Notes: generated by a model not told the origin, from the sequence alone. Shown: positions 17,756 through 27,147, counted from the stretch's first letter. The stretch: 64,000 nucleotides of DNA from Acetobacterium wieringae (GCF_001766835.1 NZ_LKEU01000012.1:30752-94751); one strand, 5' to 3'. Numbers and translations: made by a program.

Positions 17756-18370
17756 ATGGCCATTAAAATAACGCCGACCAAGGCGAATCTGATTAAAGCC
17801 AAGGGACGGCTGAAATTTTCAATTAAAGGGTATGAGCTACTCGATAAAAAAAGAACCATTTTAATTCAGGAAATCATGCAGCTGGTCAAGGAAGCCGAGC
17901 TGATTGAGAGAGAAATTGGGCAGATGTTTCGGGACGCCTATGAAGCCCTGCAGCAGGTCTGTATCAGCATGGGACTCAATCACCTGGAAGAGTTTGCCCT
18001 TTCGGTGCCCCCGGAGATTGGTTTTGAAATTCGGGCCAAGGGGGTCATGGGGGTTGACATTCCCGAAGTCATTTATACGGAACGGCGGGAACGAAACCTG
18101 GCCTTTGGTTTTAATGAAAATAACCCGGCCCTGGATATTGCCATCAAGAAATTCAACGATGTCAAATATTTATCTTATCAGCTGGCGCAGGTGGAAACAA
18201 CGGCCTATAAACTGTCGCTGGAAATAAAAAAAACCCAGAAAAGTGCCAACGCTCTGGACAAGATCCAGATACCCCGATTAAAGGCCGAAATTAAGTACAT
18301 TCAGGATACCATTGAAGAGAAAGAGCGGGAAGAGTTTTTCCGGCTTAAAAAGGTTAAAAACAGACGATAA
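17756..18370 (+). CDS. ntpD: V/A-type ATPase central rotor subunit D
   Basis: A 204-residue protein with long N- and C-terminal helices that would form the antiparallel coiled coil of the rotor shaft. The start ITPTKANLIKAKGRLKFSIKGYELLDKKRTIL is the family signature. It is the last gene of the operon and is followed by a hairpin terminator. Confidence 0.93.
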   Translation: MAIKITPTKANLIKAKGRLKFSIKGYELLDKKRTILIQEIMQLVKEAELIEREIGQMFRDAYEALQQVCISMGLNHLEEFALSVPPEIGFEIRAKGVMGVDIPEVIYTERRERNLAFGFNENNPALDIAIKKFNDVKYLSYQLAQVETTAYKLSLEIKKTQKSANALDKIQIPRLKAEIKYIQDTIEEKEREEFFRLKKVKNRR

Positions 18371-18375
18371 AAAAC

Positions 18376-18405
18376 AAAGCCGGAGCATTGCTCCGGCTTT
18401 TGCTT
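18376..18405. terminator. Bidirectional terminator between ntpD and the ACT gene
   Basis: AAAGCCGGAG-CATTG-CTCCGGCTTT forms a ten-pair stem. The minus strand gives the longer T-run, so it serves the convergent ACT-domain gene at least as well as the ATPase operon. Confidence 0.85.
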
Positions 18406-18454
18406 TGGGTGCTGAACTCCCGTACCGATCGAATGTCGGTGCAGGGTTGGGCGA

Positions 18455-18898
18455 TCAGCCTTTCTGGACGTTATAAACGGCTTCTTTGGGAATCAGGTTA
18501 AAGTCCGAAGCACTCAACAGGGCGATGGCTTTTTCCTGATCGTCGGCTTTAAGAATAATCAGGGGTGAACCCTGGTTATTGGGCATGACGAAGGAGTAGA
18601 CATATTCGATGTTAACGTCATTTTCAGAAAGCAGGGCAAAGACATCGTGGAGGCTGCCGACCTTGTCGGAGGGATCAACCGCCAGCACATAGCTTTGCTT
18701 GACAACGTGACCAGCTTTTTTAAGCGCCTCGGCCCCTGCTTCGGGCTTATCGACGACGATCCGCAAAATACCGAATTCGGCGCTGTCAAAAACGGAAATG
18801 GCCCGAATGTCGACCTGGGCATCTTTAAGGACCCCGGTGATCTTGGCTAGATGGCCTTTTTTATTTTCAATAAAGACTGACAATTGACTAATTAGCAT
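18455..18898 (-). CDS. Tandem ACT-domain regulatory protein
   Basis: A 147-residue protein of two ACT domains (about residues 1-70 and 72-145). The first begins LISQLSVFIENKKGHLAKITGVL, a typical ligand-binding start. Such proteins sit beside phenylacetate-CoA ligase or indolepyruvate oxidoreductase genes in many anaerobes and probably sense an amino acid. The ATG at 18898 is preceded by AGGAGG; the frame runs further upstream but overlaps the ligase gene. It lies 10 bases downstream of the ligase stop in one operon. Confidence 0.85.
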   Translation of the reverse strand: MLISQLSVFIENKKGHLAKITGVLKDAQVDIRAISVFDSAEFGILRIVVDKPEAGAEALKKAGHVVKQSYVLAVDPSDKVGSLHDVFALLSENDVNIEYVYSFVMPNNQGSPLIILKADDQEKAIALLSASDFNLIPKEAVYNVQKG

Positions 18899-18908
18899 GG
18901 TTTGCCTC

Positions 18909-20216
18909 CTATAAATCTTCAGATCGCAGATCGATGACCCGTTTGGCTTTGCCTTCGGAGCGCACCAGACTTTTGGGCTCAACCAGGTGGATACCAGCGT
19001 GAATCCCGAGGATCGTGTGCAGCTTGGTCTGGATTTCTTTATACAGCTGATCGAGCAGGGTCACTGAGACCAGCAGATCCTGATTGACCACTTCGACGTC
19101 GATCTCGATCCGATCGAGATAGCCTTTTTTAAGGACCCGAATTTGGTAGTTCGAACCGATCCCTTTAATACCCAAAAGAACGCCTTCAATTTGTGAGGGG
19201 AAGACATTGACGCCGCCGATGATTAACATATCGTCGGTCCGTCCGGTGATCTTGGCCATCCGGGCTGAGGTTCGACCGCAATCACAAGGCGTGGTATCGA
19301 GCCTTGTGATGTCCTTTGTGCGGTAACGGATCAGTGGTAGCCCTTCTTTGGTAATCGGGGTGATGACCAGTTCGCCGACTGCGCCTTCCGGCAGCACCTC
19401 CAGGGTTTCCGGGTCGATGATTTCAGCAATAAAGTGATCCTCATTGATGTGCATCCCTTTAAAAGCCAGACACTCGCCGGAAACGCCGGGGCCGATCAAT
19501 TCGCTCATGCCGTAGTTTTCAGTGGCGGTGATGCCCCAGGCTTCATTGAGTTTGGCCCGCATTTCTTCGGTGGAACCTTCGCCGCCAAAGAGGCCGTATT
19601 TAAGAAACAGCTCTTCTTTGGGATCAATCCCCATTTCCTGAGCGGCTTCGGCCAGATGCAGGGCATAGGATGGGGTACCGATCAGGACGGTGGATTGGAA
19701 ATCCTGCATGATCATAATCTGTTTCTGGGTATTGCCGGCCGACATCGGAATGACCCCGGCGCCGATCTTTTCTAACCCCTGCTGAAGACCAAAGGCCCCG
19801 GTAAAGAGGCCAAAGCCAAAGGTGATCTGGGCGGTATCGTCAGCGGTGACGCCGCCCATGGTGGCGATCCGGGCGATCACTTCCCGCCACACCTTCATGT
19901 CGTGTTTGGTGTAACCGACCACGGTTGGCTTGCCGGTGGTGCCGGAAGAGGCGTGATAGCGGACAATTTTATTTTTGGGCATGGCAAAGAGCCCAAAGGG
20001 ATAATTTTTGCGGAGATCTTCCTTGGTGGTCAGCGGCAATAGCCGCATATCTTCCAGGGTGCGGATATCCACCGGTTTAACCCCGGCGGCTTTGAATTTT
20101 TCATGATAATAAGGCACGTTTTCATAAACGTGGTTCAGCGTTTTCTTTAAACGCTTAAACTGCAGTTTCCGGAGCTCGTCCCGGGACATCTTTTCTTTAT
20201 CAGACCATATTTTCAT
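18909..20216 (-). CDS. Phenylacetate-CoA ligase family (aryl-CoA) enzyme
   Basis: A 435-residue adenylate-forming enzyme that activates an aryl acid with ATP and CoA. Visible motifs are the AMP-binding loop HASSGTTGKPTVVGYT (about residues 87-102), the YGMSE region, and the C-terminal TGRTDDMLIIGGVNVFPSQIE hinge. The length matches PaaK. In anaerobes the enzyme with the ACT protein is often linked to aromatic amino acid fermentation (arylacetate and CoA turnover), though no indolepyruvate oxidoreductase is next to it here. The start is the second ATG, behind AGGGGAG. Confidence 0.85.
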   Translation of the reverse strand: MKIWSDKEKMSRDELRKLQFKRLKKTLNHVYENVPYYHEKFKAAGVKPVDIRTLEDMRLLPLTTKEDLRKNYPFGLFAMPKNKIVRYHASSGTTGKPTVVGYTKHDMKVWREVIARIATMGGVTADDTAQITFGFGLFTGAFGLQQGLEKIGAGVIPMSAGNTQKQIMIMQDFQSTVLIGTPSYALHLAEAAQEMGIDPKEELFLKYGLFGGEGSTEEMRAKLNEAWGITATENYGMSELIGPGVSGECLAFKGMHINEDHFIAEIIDPETLEVLPEGAVGELVITPITKEGLPLIRYRTKDITRLDTTPCDCGRTSARMAKITGRTDDMLIIGGVNVFPSQIEGVLLGIKGIGSNYQIRVLKKGYLDRIEIDVEVVNQDLLVSVTLLDQLYKEIQTKLHTILGIHAGIHLVEPKSLVRSEGKAKRVIDLRSEDL

Positions 20217-20263
20217 AACTTCTCCCCTCATCTAATCAGCTTGCTGCCAGTATTTTATATCGT

Positions 20264-21934
20264 TTAGTTTGTCGGTTTCCAGGAACTTTTTAAAGAGACA
20301 ATCTGGTTAAATACCGGAGCCTCCGGGGTTGAATATTTGGGATCGACGGAGAAAAATCCGTTGCGGATGAACTGAAATTTTTGATAGGGTTGCGCCTTTA
20401 ATAATTCCGGTTCAATATAGGCTTTGACAATTTCCAGAGATTTCGGATTGATTCGCTCCAGAAAATTATCTTTCGTCAGGCCGGAATCATCCTCCACCAG
20501 ATAGTCATAGAGGTGAAGTTCGACTTCGCTGGCATGACTGGCGTCTACCCAATGGATGGTGCCTTTGACCTTCCGCTCACAGCCAGCACCGGATTTGGTG
20601 GCAGGGTCGTAGGTGCATTTCAGTTCAATGACATGGCCGTCGGCGTCTTTTATTACTTCCTGACAGGTGATAAAGTAGGCACCCCGTAGGCGAACCTCAT
20701 TGCCGGGGAAGAGGCGGAAGTACTTTTTGGGTGGTATTTCCATAAAATCACTGCGATCAATCAGGATTTCCCGGCTAAATGGGGTGGTATAGGAACCCAT
20801 TTCGTCATTTTCCTGGTTAAGTGGTAACTCAACCCACTCAGTTTGATTTTCCGGGTAGTTGGTGATGGTTACCTTCAGGGGATCGATTACGGCCATTAAA
20901 CGGGGTGCTTTAAGTTTTAAATCGTCCCGGATAAAATGTTCCAGCATGGCGATGTCGACAGTGCTATTGGTTTTAGCGACACCGATCGCTTCGCAAAAAG
21001 CCTGAATCGATTCAGGGGTAAAGCCCCGGCGGCGTAAGCCGGAGATGGTGGCCAGACGGGGATCATCCCAGCCATCGACAATTTTTTCTTCCACCAGTTG
21101 TTTTAAAAAGCGCTTGCCGACAATGGTTTTGGTCAGATTGAGCTTTGCGAATTCGATTTGCCGGGGCGGTTCTTTCTTGAAGTCGTCGATGTTGGCCAGC
21201 ACCCAGTCGTAGAAGGGGCGGTGATCTTCAAATTCCAGGGTACAGAGAGAGTGGGTAATCCCTTCTAAGGCATCCTCAATCGGATGGGCGTAATCGTACA
21301 TCGGATAAATATACCAGTCTTCGCTGGTGGAGTGGTGGCTGGTATGCAGAATCCGATAGATGGCCGGATCGCGCATATTCATGTTGGGGCTGGCCATATC
21401 GATTTTGGCCCGCAGAATATGGGAACCTTCCGGTAGCTCGCCAGCCTTCATTTGGGCAAACAGCTGCAGGTTTTCTTCGATCGGGCGGTTGCGGTACGGG
21501 CTTTCCTTACCGGGCTCAGTCAGGGTGCCCCGATACGCCCGCATTTCCTCGGCCGAGAGCTGGTCGACAAAAGCCAGGCCCTTACCGATCAGTTCGACGG
21601 CGTAGTCAGCCATTTTATCAAAATAGCTGGAGGCAAAAAAAAGCCGGTCATCCCAATCGATCCCCAGCCAGCTGAGATCTTCCTTGATGGAATCGACAAA
21701 TTCGAGCTCCTCTTTGATGGGGTTGGTATCATCAAAGCGGAGATTGAATTTTCCATGATACTGCTTGGCAATCCGGTAATTAAGTAGTGAGGCTTTGGCA
21801 TGACCTATATGTAAATAGCCGTTTGGTTCGGGGGGAAAGCGGGTGTGAACGCGATCGTTTTTATAAACCTTGTCGGCAATATCCTGATCGATGGCATTGG
21901 TGATAAAATTCGTCTTTTTTTCTATGGGCTCCAT
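20264..21934 (-). CDS. glnS: Glutaminyl-tRNA synthetase
   Basis: A 556-residue class I synthetase. The HIGH motif is in [12 protein letters not shown] (about residues 37-48), FDDTNP follows, and the GlnRS-specific C-terminal beta-barrel domains start near residue 340. The region that holds MSK in most GlnRS (KMSKS motif) reads [12 protein letters not shown] here, so the Met-Ser is changed to Val-Gly while Lys-Arg is kept. AGGAGG precedes the ATG. It charges tRNA-Gln directly, so an indirect Glu-tRNA-Gln route would not be the only source. Confidence 0.93.
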   Translation of the reverse strand: MEPIEKKTNFITNAIDQDIADKVYKNDRVHTRFPPEPNGYLHIGHAKASLLNYRIAKQYHGKFNLRFDDTNPIKEELEFVDSIKEDLSWLGIDWDDRLFFASSYFDKMADYAVELIGKGLAFVDQLSAEEMRAYRGTLTEPGKESPYRNRPIEENLQLFAQMKAGELPEGSHILRAKIDMASPNMNMRDPAIYRILHTSHHSTSEDWYIYPMYDYAHPIEDALEGITHSLCTLEFEDHRPFYDWVLANIDDFKKEPPRQIEFAKLNLTKTIVGKRFLKQLVEEKIVDGWDDPRLATISGLRRRGFTPESIQAFCEAIGVAKTNSTVDIAMLEHFIRDDLKLKAPRLMAVIDPLKVTITNYPENQTEWVELPLNQENDEMGSYTTPFSREILIDRSDFMEIPPKKYFRLFPGNEVRLRGAYFITCQEVIKDADGHVIELKCTYDPATKSGAGCERKVKGTIHWVDASHASEVELHLYDYLVEDDSGLTKDNFLERINPKSLEIVKAYIEPELLKAQPYQKFQFIRNGFFSVDPKYSTPEAPVFNQIVSLKSSWKPTN

Positions 21935-22022
21935 TAATTTCCTCCTGAGATTATATTTGCCAATAATACCATAAAGCCAGCTTTATTACAATAAATTGAC
22001 TGGTGGTAAAGTAAAAAGCGGG

Positions 22023-23129
22023 CTATTTTTTTAGAAAGACACCGTTCTGATAAAAAAGCTCCCCGTCGGCATAGATTGCCCCGCCGTCTTTCATGTCACA
22101 GAGCATGTCCCAGTGAAGCATCGAATCGTTAATCGGGCCGCATTCCGGGTAGGATTTGCCCAGGGCCAGATGAATGGTGCCGCCGATTTTTTCGTCAAAC
22201 AGCATGTTTTTGGTAAATTTGGTGATTCCGTAATTCGTGCCAATGGCAAACTCGCCAACATAGCGGGAGCCAGCATCGGTGTCAAGCAGGGCGTGAAGCA
22301 AGGCTTCGCCCCGTTTGGCGCTGGCCGTAACAACCCGGCCGTCCGCGAAGGTCAGTTGGATATCTTCAATTTCCTGACCACTGTAAATACCGGGAAAGGT
22401 GAAACGAATGGTTCCGTTGACGCTTTCCTTTACCGGTGCAGTAAAGACTTCGCCGCTGGGAAAATTGTGGTGACCATCGGAATTGATCCAGATCCGGTTT
22501 TCGGTACGAAGCGTCAGGTCGGTACCGTTGGCCATCACATGGAAGCTGGTTTTCGTGTTTAAATAGGTGACCATGGCTTCCTGCTCGTCATGGATTTTTT
22601 GCCAGGCGGCAATAGGATTCTCACCATTTAGGAGACAGGCAGAAAAAACGAATTCTTCATAGTCAGACAGCGACATGTTTGCTTCCTGGGCACCGCTTTC
22701 GGTGGGGTAGAGGCACAGCGTCCAATCCATTTCACCCCGGGCTACCCGGTCATTGTAAATTTTGGTAATCGGTGCACCGAAACGGCGCTGCAGTGCGATT
22801 CGTTCACTGGGAATATTTGATAACGACTTGAGGTTATGATCCCCCAGAATGTTTAGAATCTTATCGGCTTTGGCATAAACCGCCATCATCATCGGCGCAT
22901 TAAACTTTAGTTGTTCGTCGCTGCCCTCTTTTAGAAGAATTTCCGAAAGACCTTCTGGGTTGAGCAGAACCGTGGGGTGGGCTCCGGCTTTCAAGACCTC
23001 CCGGTAGCACTCTCTAATCAGAGGCATGGCCAGGTCAGATCCGCGGATCACAACCCACTCATTAGGCTTAACATAAAGGGAGTAATTGACCAGGGTTTGG
23101 GCATATTTTATCAGTCGATGATCTCTCAT
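22023..23129 (-). CDS. M29 family metallo-aminopeptidase
   Basis: A 368-residue protein of the thermophilic aminopeptidase (M29) family. Residues likely to bind the two metals are visible in GEVFTAPVKESVNG (about 226-239), GEFAIGTNYG (about 291-300) and SMLHWDML (about 338-345). It is probably a cytoplasmic exopeptidase. The gene stands alone between glnS and the zinc-ribbon gene. AAGGAG stands upstream of the start. Confidence 0.9.
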   Translation of the reverse strand: MRDHRLIKYAQTLVNYSLYVKPNEWVVIRGSDLAMPLIRECYREVLKAGAHPTVLLNPEGLSEILLKEGSDEQLKFNAPMMMAVYAKADKILNILGDHNLKSLSNIPSERIALQRRFGAPITKIYNDRVARGEMDWTLCLYPTESGAQEANMSLSDYEEFVFSACLLNGENPIAAWQKIHDEQEAMVTYLNTKTSFHVMANGTDLTLRTENRIWINSDGHHNFPSGEVFTAPVKESVNGTIRFTFPGIYSGQEIEDIQLTFADGRVVTASAKRGEALLHALLDTDAGSRYVGEFAIGTNYGITKFTKNMLFDEKIGGTIHLALGKSYPECGPINDSMLHWDMLCDMKDGGAIYADGELFYQNGVFLKK

Positions 23130-23212
23130 GGTTTATCTCCTTATAATTGAAATTGTATGAGTTAAATATATCCGAAAAAAGAATTTAACTCAATAAAAAA
23201 ATAAAAAAACAG

Positions 23213-23241
23213 GTGACAAATGTAAACGAACATTGTATAAT
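23213..23241 (+). promoter_or_regulatory. Promoter of the zinc-ribbon gene
   Basis: GTGACA, 17 bases, TATAAT. It predicts a leader of about 115 bases before the ATG at 23364, longer than usual for this window. Confidence 0.65.
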
Positions 23242-23363
23242 AACGATAGTATAGTTAATGATTACAAGTTCATAAATGGTAACAACATTCAGACAAAATT
23301 GTCCATGCTCCATTTAACAAAGAATAATCAGATCCTGTACATTAAAATTAAGTGGAGGTACTC

Positions 23364-23531
23364 ATGGAAGACAGAACTTTAGTTTGTCAAGATTGTGGCG
23401 AAGAATTTGTATTTACTGTAGGTGAACAAGAATTCTACCAGGAAAAAGGTTTTGACAATGAACCAAAAAGATGTCGTGAATGTCGAACAAAAAGAAAACA
23501 AACTAGAAGACCAAGAAACAGCAACTTCTAG
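23364..23531 (+). CDS. Small zinc-ribbon protein
   Basis: A 55-residue protein with two Cys-x-x-Cys knuckles (CQDCGEEF and CRECRTKR) and a basic tail rich in Arg and Lys, the form of the small zinc-ribbon family often annotated as probable zinc-binding domain. The basic tail suggests RNA or DNA contact. AGTGGAGG precedes the ATG. It has its own promoter and terminator. Function is not known. Confidence 0.8.
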   Translation: MEDRTLVCQDCGEEFVFTVGEQEFYQEKGFDNEPKRCRECRTKRKQTRRPRNSNF

Positions 23532-23553
23532 GAATTTCTAAAAAAAACAATGA

Positions 23554-23578
23554 AGATCCCTTATAGGGATCTTTTTTT
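23554..23578 (+). terminator. Terminator of the zinc-ribbon gene
   Basis: AGATCCCT-TAT-AGGGATCT followed by a run of T. Confidence 0.9.
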
Positions 23579-23681
23579 CTTGTTGATTTGGAAAGCCTGA
23601 GAATTGATCCAACCAAATGATATGAGTAGTTGATTGACGCATAAACAGATTTCCCAATGAAACGGGAAGAAAGAAAAACAA

Positions 23682-23945
23682 ATGATAGACAAGGCTCACG
23701 TTTATATCGTAAAATGTAATGATGATACCCTTTATACTGGGTGGACCACTCACATCGAAGCGCGAATCAAGGCCCATAATGCGGGAACCGGTGCAAAATA
23801 TACCCGGGGACGGTTGCCAGTCACGTTGGTTTATTGGGAAACGCTGACCACCCGTTCGGAAGCCCTCAGTCGTGAAGCAGCCATCAAGAAAATGTCAAAA
23901 GCGAAGAAATTAGAGTTGATAAAGAACCATGAATCAAAAAAGTAA
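23682..23945 (+). CDS. GIY-YIG domain protein (UPF0213/YhbQ type)
   Basis: An 87-residue single-domain GIY-YIG protein. The motif reads VYIVKC...LYTGWT (about residues 5-21), with the conserved Arg in HIEARIKAHNAG and a Glu in REAAIKKMSKAKKLELI. Proteins of this small family are stand-alone nuclease-fold proteins; YhbQ-type members have been linked to DNA repair, but no role can be assigned from sequence. A 12-base gap separates it from the channel gene. Confidence 0.85.
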   Translation: MIDKAHVYIVKCNDDTLYTGWTTHIEARIKAHNAGTGAKYTRGRLPVTLVYWETLTTRSEALSREAAIKKMSKAKKLELIKNHESKK

Positions 23946-23957
23946 AGGAGTTTTCAG

Positions 23958-24998
23958 ATGAATCCCTTTGTCAATGAAATCCCAGTTTACGAAACCCTTG
24001 CCAATGGTAACGCCATTATTATTATCTATGATTTGTTCATTCTTCTGCTTTTTTTATTTGAATTGTTTCTGTTCTACAACAAAGAACGCATTATTTCTGA
24101 AGTGAAGCAGAACAAAACAAAAAAGATTAAACCAGTTCGCCGTTTTCTGGTAAAATTGATTGTCAATTATGAATATCAGGGAATTCTAATGGTCACTGGT
24201 GTTTTGTTGGTGATCTCGTTATTGGTGGTGTCGCTGCATCACCGAATACTGTTCAGCGAACTGATTGGAATTTTAGGAAGCTTTGCCGTTTTTATTATCA
24301 TCGTATTTTTAGTGCAACACCTTTTTATGAAAATCGATCAGTTTCAGGATATTATTGTCTCCCGCTTTATGGATCTGATCTTTTATCTCGTACTGGGTCA
24401 TTATTTTGTGCTGTTTGCTAACTTTATCACTCCGCCGAGCCTGCCGCTGGGTTTGTTGGGTCTTTCTTTTGCCCTGATGCTCTGTTTCTCGGTGATGATC
24501 CGGGCAATCGCCAACCCTACCCTGATCCGCAGTTCAGTTTCCAAAAGGCGGAAATATCACGAAACCGCCAGTATTCTAAAAGGGATGCTGGTACTGGTTG
24601 TCAGTGAAATGAGTATCCTTTATCTGATGGTCTATAACTGTTTTAAAATCAATTCTGGTTTTTACGCAGCGAATTCAGACCGAGCCCTGGATGCCTTTGA
24701 CATGCTCTATTATATGGTGATTTCCTTTGCCACCATCGGCTATGGGGATATTCATCCGGTTCGTTTTAATGGCATTATTTACGGCGAACTGGTGGCCATG
24801 GTAATTGGTTTGGCCAGTATGTTCAGCACCGCCTGCTTTGTCGGTGCGGTGGTTGCCGGAGCCGCCCAGATGAGTTGGAATCAGGGTATGGAAGGAAAAA
24901 ATCAGGATAACGATGCATCATCAGATCAGGACGAACATAATGAGCGCCGAAGCATGATTTCTGTGATTCATGAAAAATTGAAAAATAAAGAGCTTTAA
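23958..24998 (+). CDS. Potassium channel family membrane protein
   Basis: A 346-residue membrane protein with about six helices. The C-terminal pair flanks a pore loop with the selectivity filter Thr-Ile-Gly-Tyr-Gly-Asp (about residues 257-262 in SFATIGYGDIHP). The N-terminal helices are hydrophobic and lack a clear Arg-repeat voltage sensor. The C-terminus is short, acidic and without an RCK domain. It probably carries K+. It precedes the murT-like gene by 29 bases and may share its operon. Confidence 0.85.
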   Translation: MNPFVNEIPVYETLANGNAIIIIYDLFILLLFLFELFLFYNKERIISEVKQNKTKKIKPVRRFLVKLIVNYEYQGILMVTGVLLVISLLVVSLHHRILFSELIGILGSFAVFIIIVFLVQHLFMKIDQFQDIIVSRFMDLIFYLVLGHYFVLFANFITPPSLPLGLLGLSFALMLCFSVMIRAIANPTLIRSSVSKRRKYHETASILKGMLVLVVSEMSILYLMVYNCFKINSGFYAANSDRALDAFDMLYYMVISFATIGYGDIHPVRFNGIIYGELVAMVIGLASMFSTACFVGAVVAGAAQMSWNQGMEGKNQDNDASSDQDEHNERRSMISVIHEKLKNKEL

Positions 24999-25027
24999 CA
25001 GGCAATTACTAAAAAGAAAGGTTATTA

Positions 25028-26383
25028 ATGATGAAATTTTATTTTGCATTATGGTTGGCAAAATTAATGGGGATTGCCATCAAACTTGTCAGCAAGGGGC
25101 GGGGAACCAACCTTCCCGGGGAGAAGGCGTTGGCAATCGACCCGGATTTTGTCAAACATTTTAAAAATATTGATTATTCCAAGGTCGTTTTTATTACCGG
25201 AACCAACGGAAAGTCTTCGACTACCAATCTGGTAACGCATATATTAAAGCAGAACGGTAAAAAAATTGTTTCCAATCTGGAAGGCGCCAACTTATTGGGA
25301 GGGATTGCTACAAGTCTGGCCAAAGAAGCCAGTTTATTGGGGAAACTCAAGGCCGACTACTATATTTTTGAAACCGATGAACGCTATCTGCCGTTAATTT
25401 ACGCCCAATTACCAGCCGAAAATATGCTGATCACCAATCTCCAAAAAGATCAGGTCCAGAGAAATGGGGATCCGGATTTTATTATCCGCAAGTTAAAAGA
25501 GGTGGTCAATCCGAGGATGACGCTGATCCTCAATAACGAAGAACCGCGATCCCGATTTTTTGAGGAAATTGCCCATCGCTCAATTTATTACAGTGTTGCC
25601 AATCATGCTGAATCCTTTACAAAGGGCGGGGATTACCCGACCCAGGCGTGTCCCAAATGTCATCATGATCTGCGCTTTGACTATTATAATGTGGACAGCA
25701 TTGGCGCTTTTGCCTGCGATTTTTGTGGCTTTGCCAGCAAAAGCACCCCGGACTATCTGGTTACCGAGCTTAACTTTAGTGATAAAACCTTTAAATTAAA
25801 GGACGTGGTCTTTCATATGCCCTATGATCTGCCCTTTATGTTTTATAATTATGCCGGAGCATTGGCGGTTTGTGATGCGCTCTGTGGGATAACACCGGCA
25901 GCCGCAGCGGGGGCCTTTGAAAATTTTAAAAATATCGGCGGCCGCTTTGAGGTCTTGACCTATAAAAATAAAACCATCAAATATATGCGGATTAAACAGG
26001 AAAATCCCGATACCCTCCAGAGTGCCTTAAATATTATGGCATCAGACAAAAGTAAAAAAATGGTGGCTCTGGGTTTGTATGTAGTCAATGATTTTGTTCC
26101 CCATTACATCAATACCTTTTACGCCTTTGACTGTGATTTTAAACCGTTGGTAGACTCCAATGTGGAGCGATACCTGTGTTTCTCTGAGCATGTTGCTTAT
26201 GATACCGCCAATCGACTGGTTTATGATGGGGTTTCAAAAGAAGTGATCACGATCATGGACAGTGACAACATCAGTGAAATATTTGCCGAAATCGACAAGG
26301 CCGAAACCGATAATATTTATTTGATCACCTGGATTTCTACCTTTGAAAAGATGAAAAAATTCATTGAAGGAGGACAGAACTAA
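25028..26383 (+). CDS. MurT-like Mur ligase family protein
   Basis: A 451-residue protein of the MurT type. It has the ATP loop ITGTNGKSSTTNLV (about residues 56-69), a four-Cys zinc ribbon (CPKC...CDFC, about 206-234) inserted in the ligase domain, and the C-terminal domain of the family. In MurT a conserved Asp near the C-terminus (in an ADGxDxSW context) completes the catalytic triad of the partner GatD; the matching region here (YVVNDFVPHYINTFYAFD, about 350-367) does not show it. The stop overlaps the start of the gatD-like gene. It would be expected to act on lipid II, but see the companion gene. Confidence 0.75.
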   Translation: MMKFYFALWLAKLMGIAIKLVSKGRGTNLPGEKALAIDPDFVKHFKNIDYSKVVFITGTNGKSSTTNLVTHILKQNGKKIVSNLEGANLLGGIATSLAKEASLLGKLKADYYIFETDERYLPLIYAQLPAENMLITNLQKDQVQRNGDPDFIIRKLKEVVNPRMTLILNNEEPRSRFFEEIAHRSIYYSVANHAESFTKGGDYPTQACPKCHHDLRFDYYNVDSIGAFACDFCGFASKSTPDYLVTELNFSDKTFKLKDVVFHMPYDLPFMFYNYAGALAVCDALCGITPAAAAGAFENFKNIGGRFEVLTYKNKTIKYMRIKQENPDTLQSALNIMASDKSKKMVALGLYVVNDFVPHYINTFYAFDCDFKPLVDSNVERYLCFSEHVAYDTANRLVYDGVSKEVITIMDSDNISEIFAEIDKAETDNIYLITWISTFEKMKKFIEGGQN

Positions 26384-27147
26384 TGGAACAGACCATAAAA
26401 GTTGGCTGGCTTTTTAATAATATGTTTAACCTTCATGGCGATCGGGGTAATCTGCTGGCGATTCAGGCCGAGGCAAAAAGACGGGGCTACCAGGTTGAGG
26501 TTACCCAAATTAACTTGGACACAGAGACCTTTAACCCGCTTGATTTTGATTTTCTGTTTTGTCCACCGGGTGAAATTGAGCATTTTGAGGCGGTGGCAGC
26601 CTATCTGGAACCGCATCGAAACGAACTGATGGCCTATATTGAAACCCGACCGATGTTGGTGACCGGCACCACCGTAGCACTGTTTGGGGAAACGATAAAG
26701 CGGGATGATCAGTCCGAGATTATTGGACTGGGGATCATTGAGATTGAAGCCCGTGAGAATCACGCCGTGTACGGCGATGATCTGTATTACACCTGTCAGT
26801 ACAATGGCAAGGAAATGGAAATGATCGGTAGTCAGATCCAAATGATCGATCTGGATATTAAAGAAGAGTCACCATTTGGACGGCTTAAGTATGGCTACGG
26901 CAATAACGGCAAGACGAAGTTTGAAGGGGTGATCAGCGGCAAAGGGATTTTTACCAATACCTTGGGCCCGGTTCTGGTTTGCAACCCCTGGCTCACCGAA
27001 GAAATCATCAATTTGATTGAAGTCAATAAAACCTGGCCAGTTTGGGACGAACACCGGGATAACAGCCTCGAGTTGAAGTCACAAAAAAGCAAAATGGTTC
27101 ATATCAATAAAAAAGAAACCCGGCTAAAGCGCATCAGTGAACGTTAG
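26383..27147 (+). CDS. GatD-like amidotransferase-fold protein, catalytic residues missing
   Basis: A 254-residue protein with overall GatD (CobB/CobQ-like glutamine amidotransferase) pattern: NMFNLHGDRGNLLAI start and YGYGNNG near residue 170. The nucleophile elbow, usually CGGYQ, aligns with Gly95-Thr-Thr-Val-Ala, so the catalytic Cys is gone. The His of the usual LHGP aligns with Leu194 in TLGP, and the GGGQDxEQ block reads CPPGEIEHFE. As a glutaminase it should be inactive. It is translationally coupled to the murT-like gene, so the pair is kept together. It may use free ammonia or have another role. Confidence 0.75.
   Translation: MEQTIKVGWLFNNMFNLHGDRGNLLAIQAEAKRRGYQVEVTQINLDTETFNPLDFDFLFCPPGEIEHFEAVAAYLEPHRNELMAYIETRPMLVTGTTVALFGETIKRDDQSEIIGLGIIEIEARENHAVYGDDLYYTCQYNGKEMEMIGSQIQMIDLDIKEESPFGRLKYGYGNNGKTKFEGVISGKGIFTNTLGPVLVCNPWLTEEIINLIEVNKTWPVWDEHRDNSLELKSQKSKMVHINKKETRLKRISER

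Noticed and set aside
21935..22022. Possible T-box leader of glnS
   Set aside because: Only 88 bases separate glnS from the next gene and no T-box sequence is seen.
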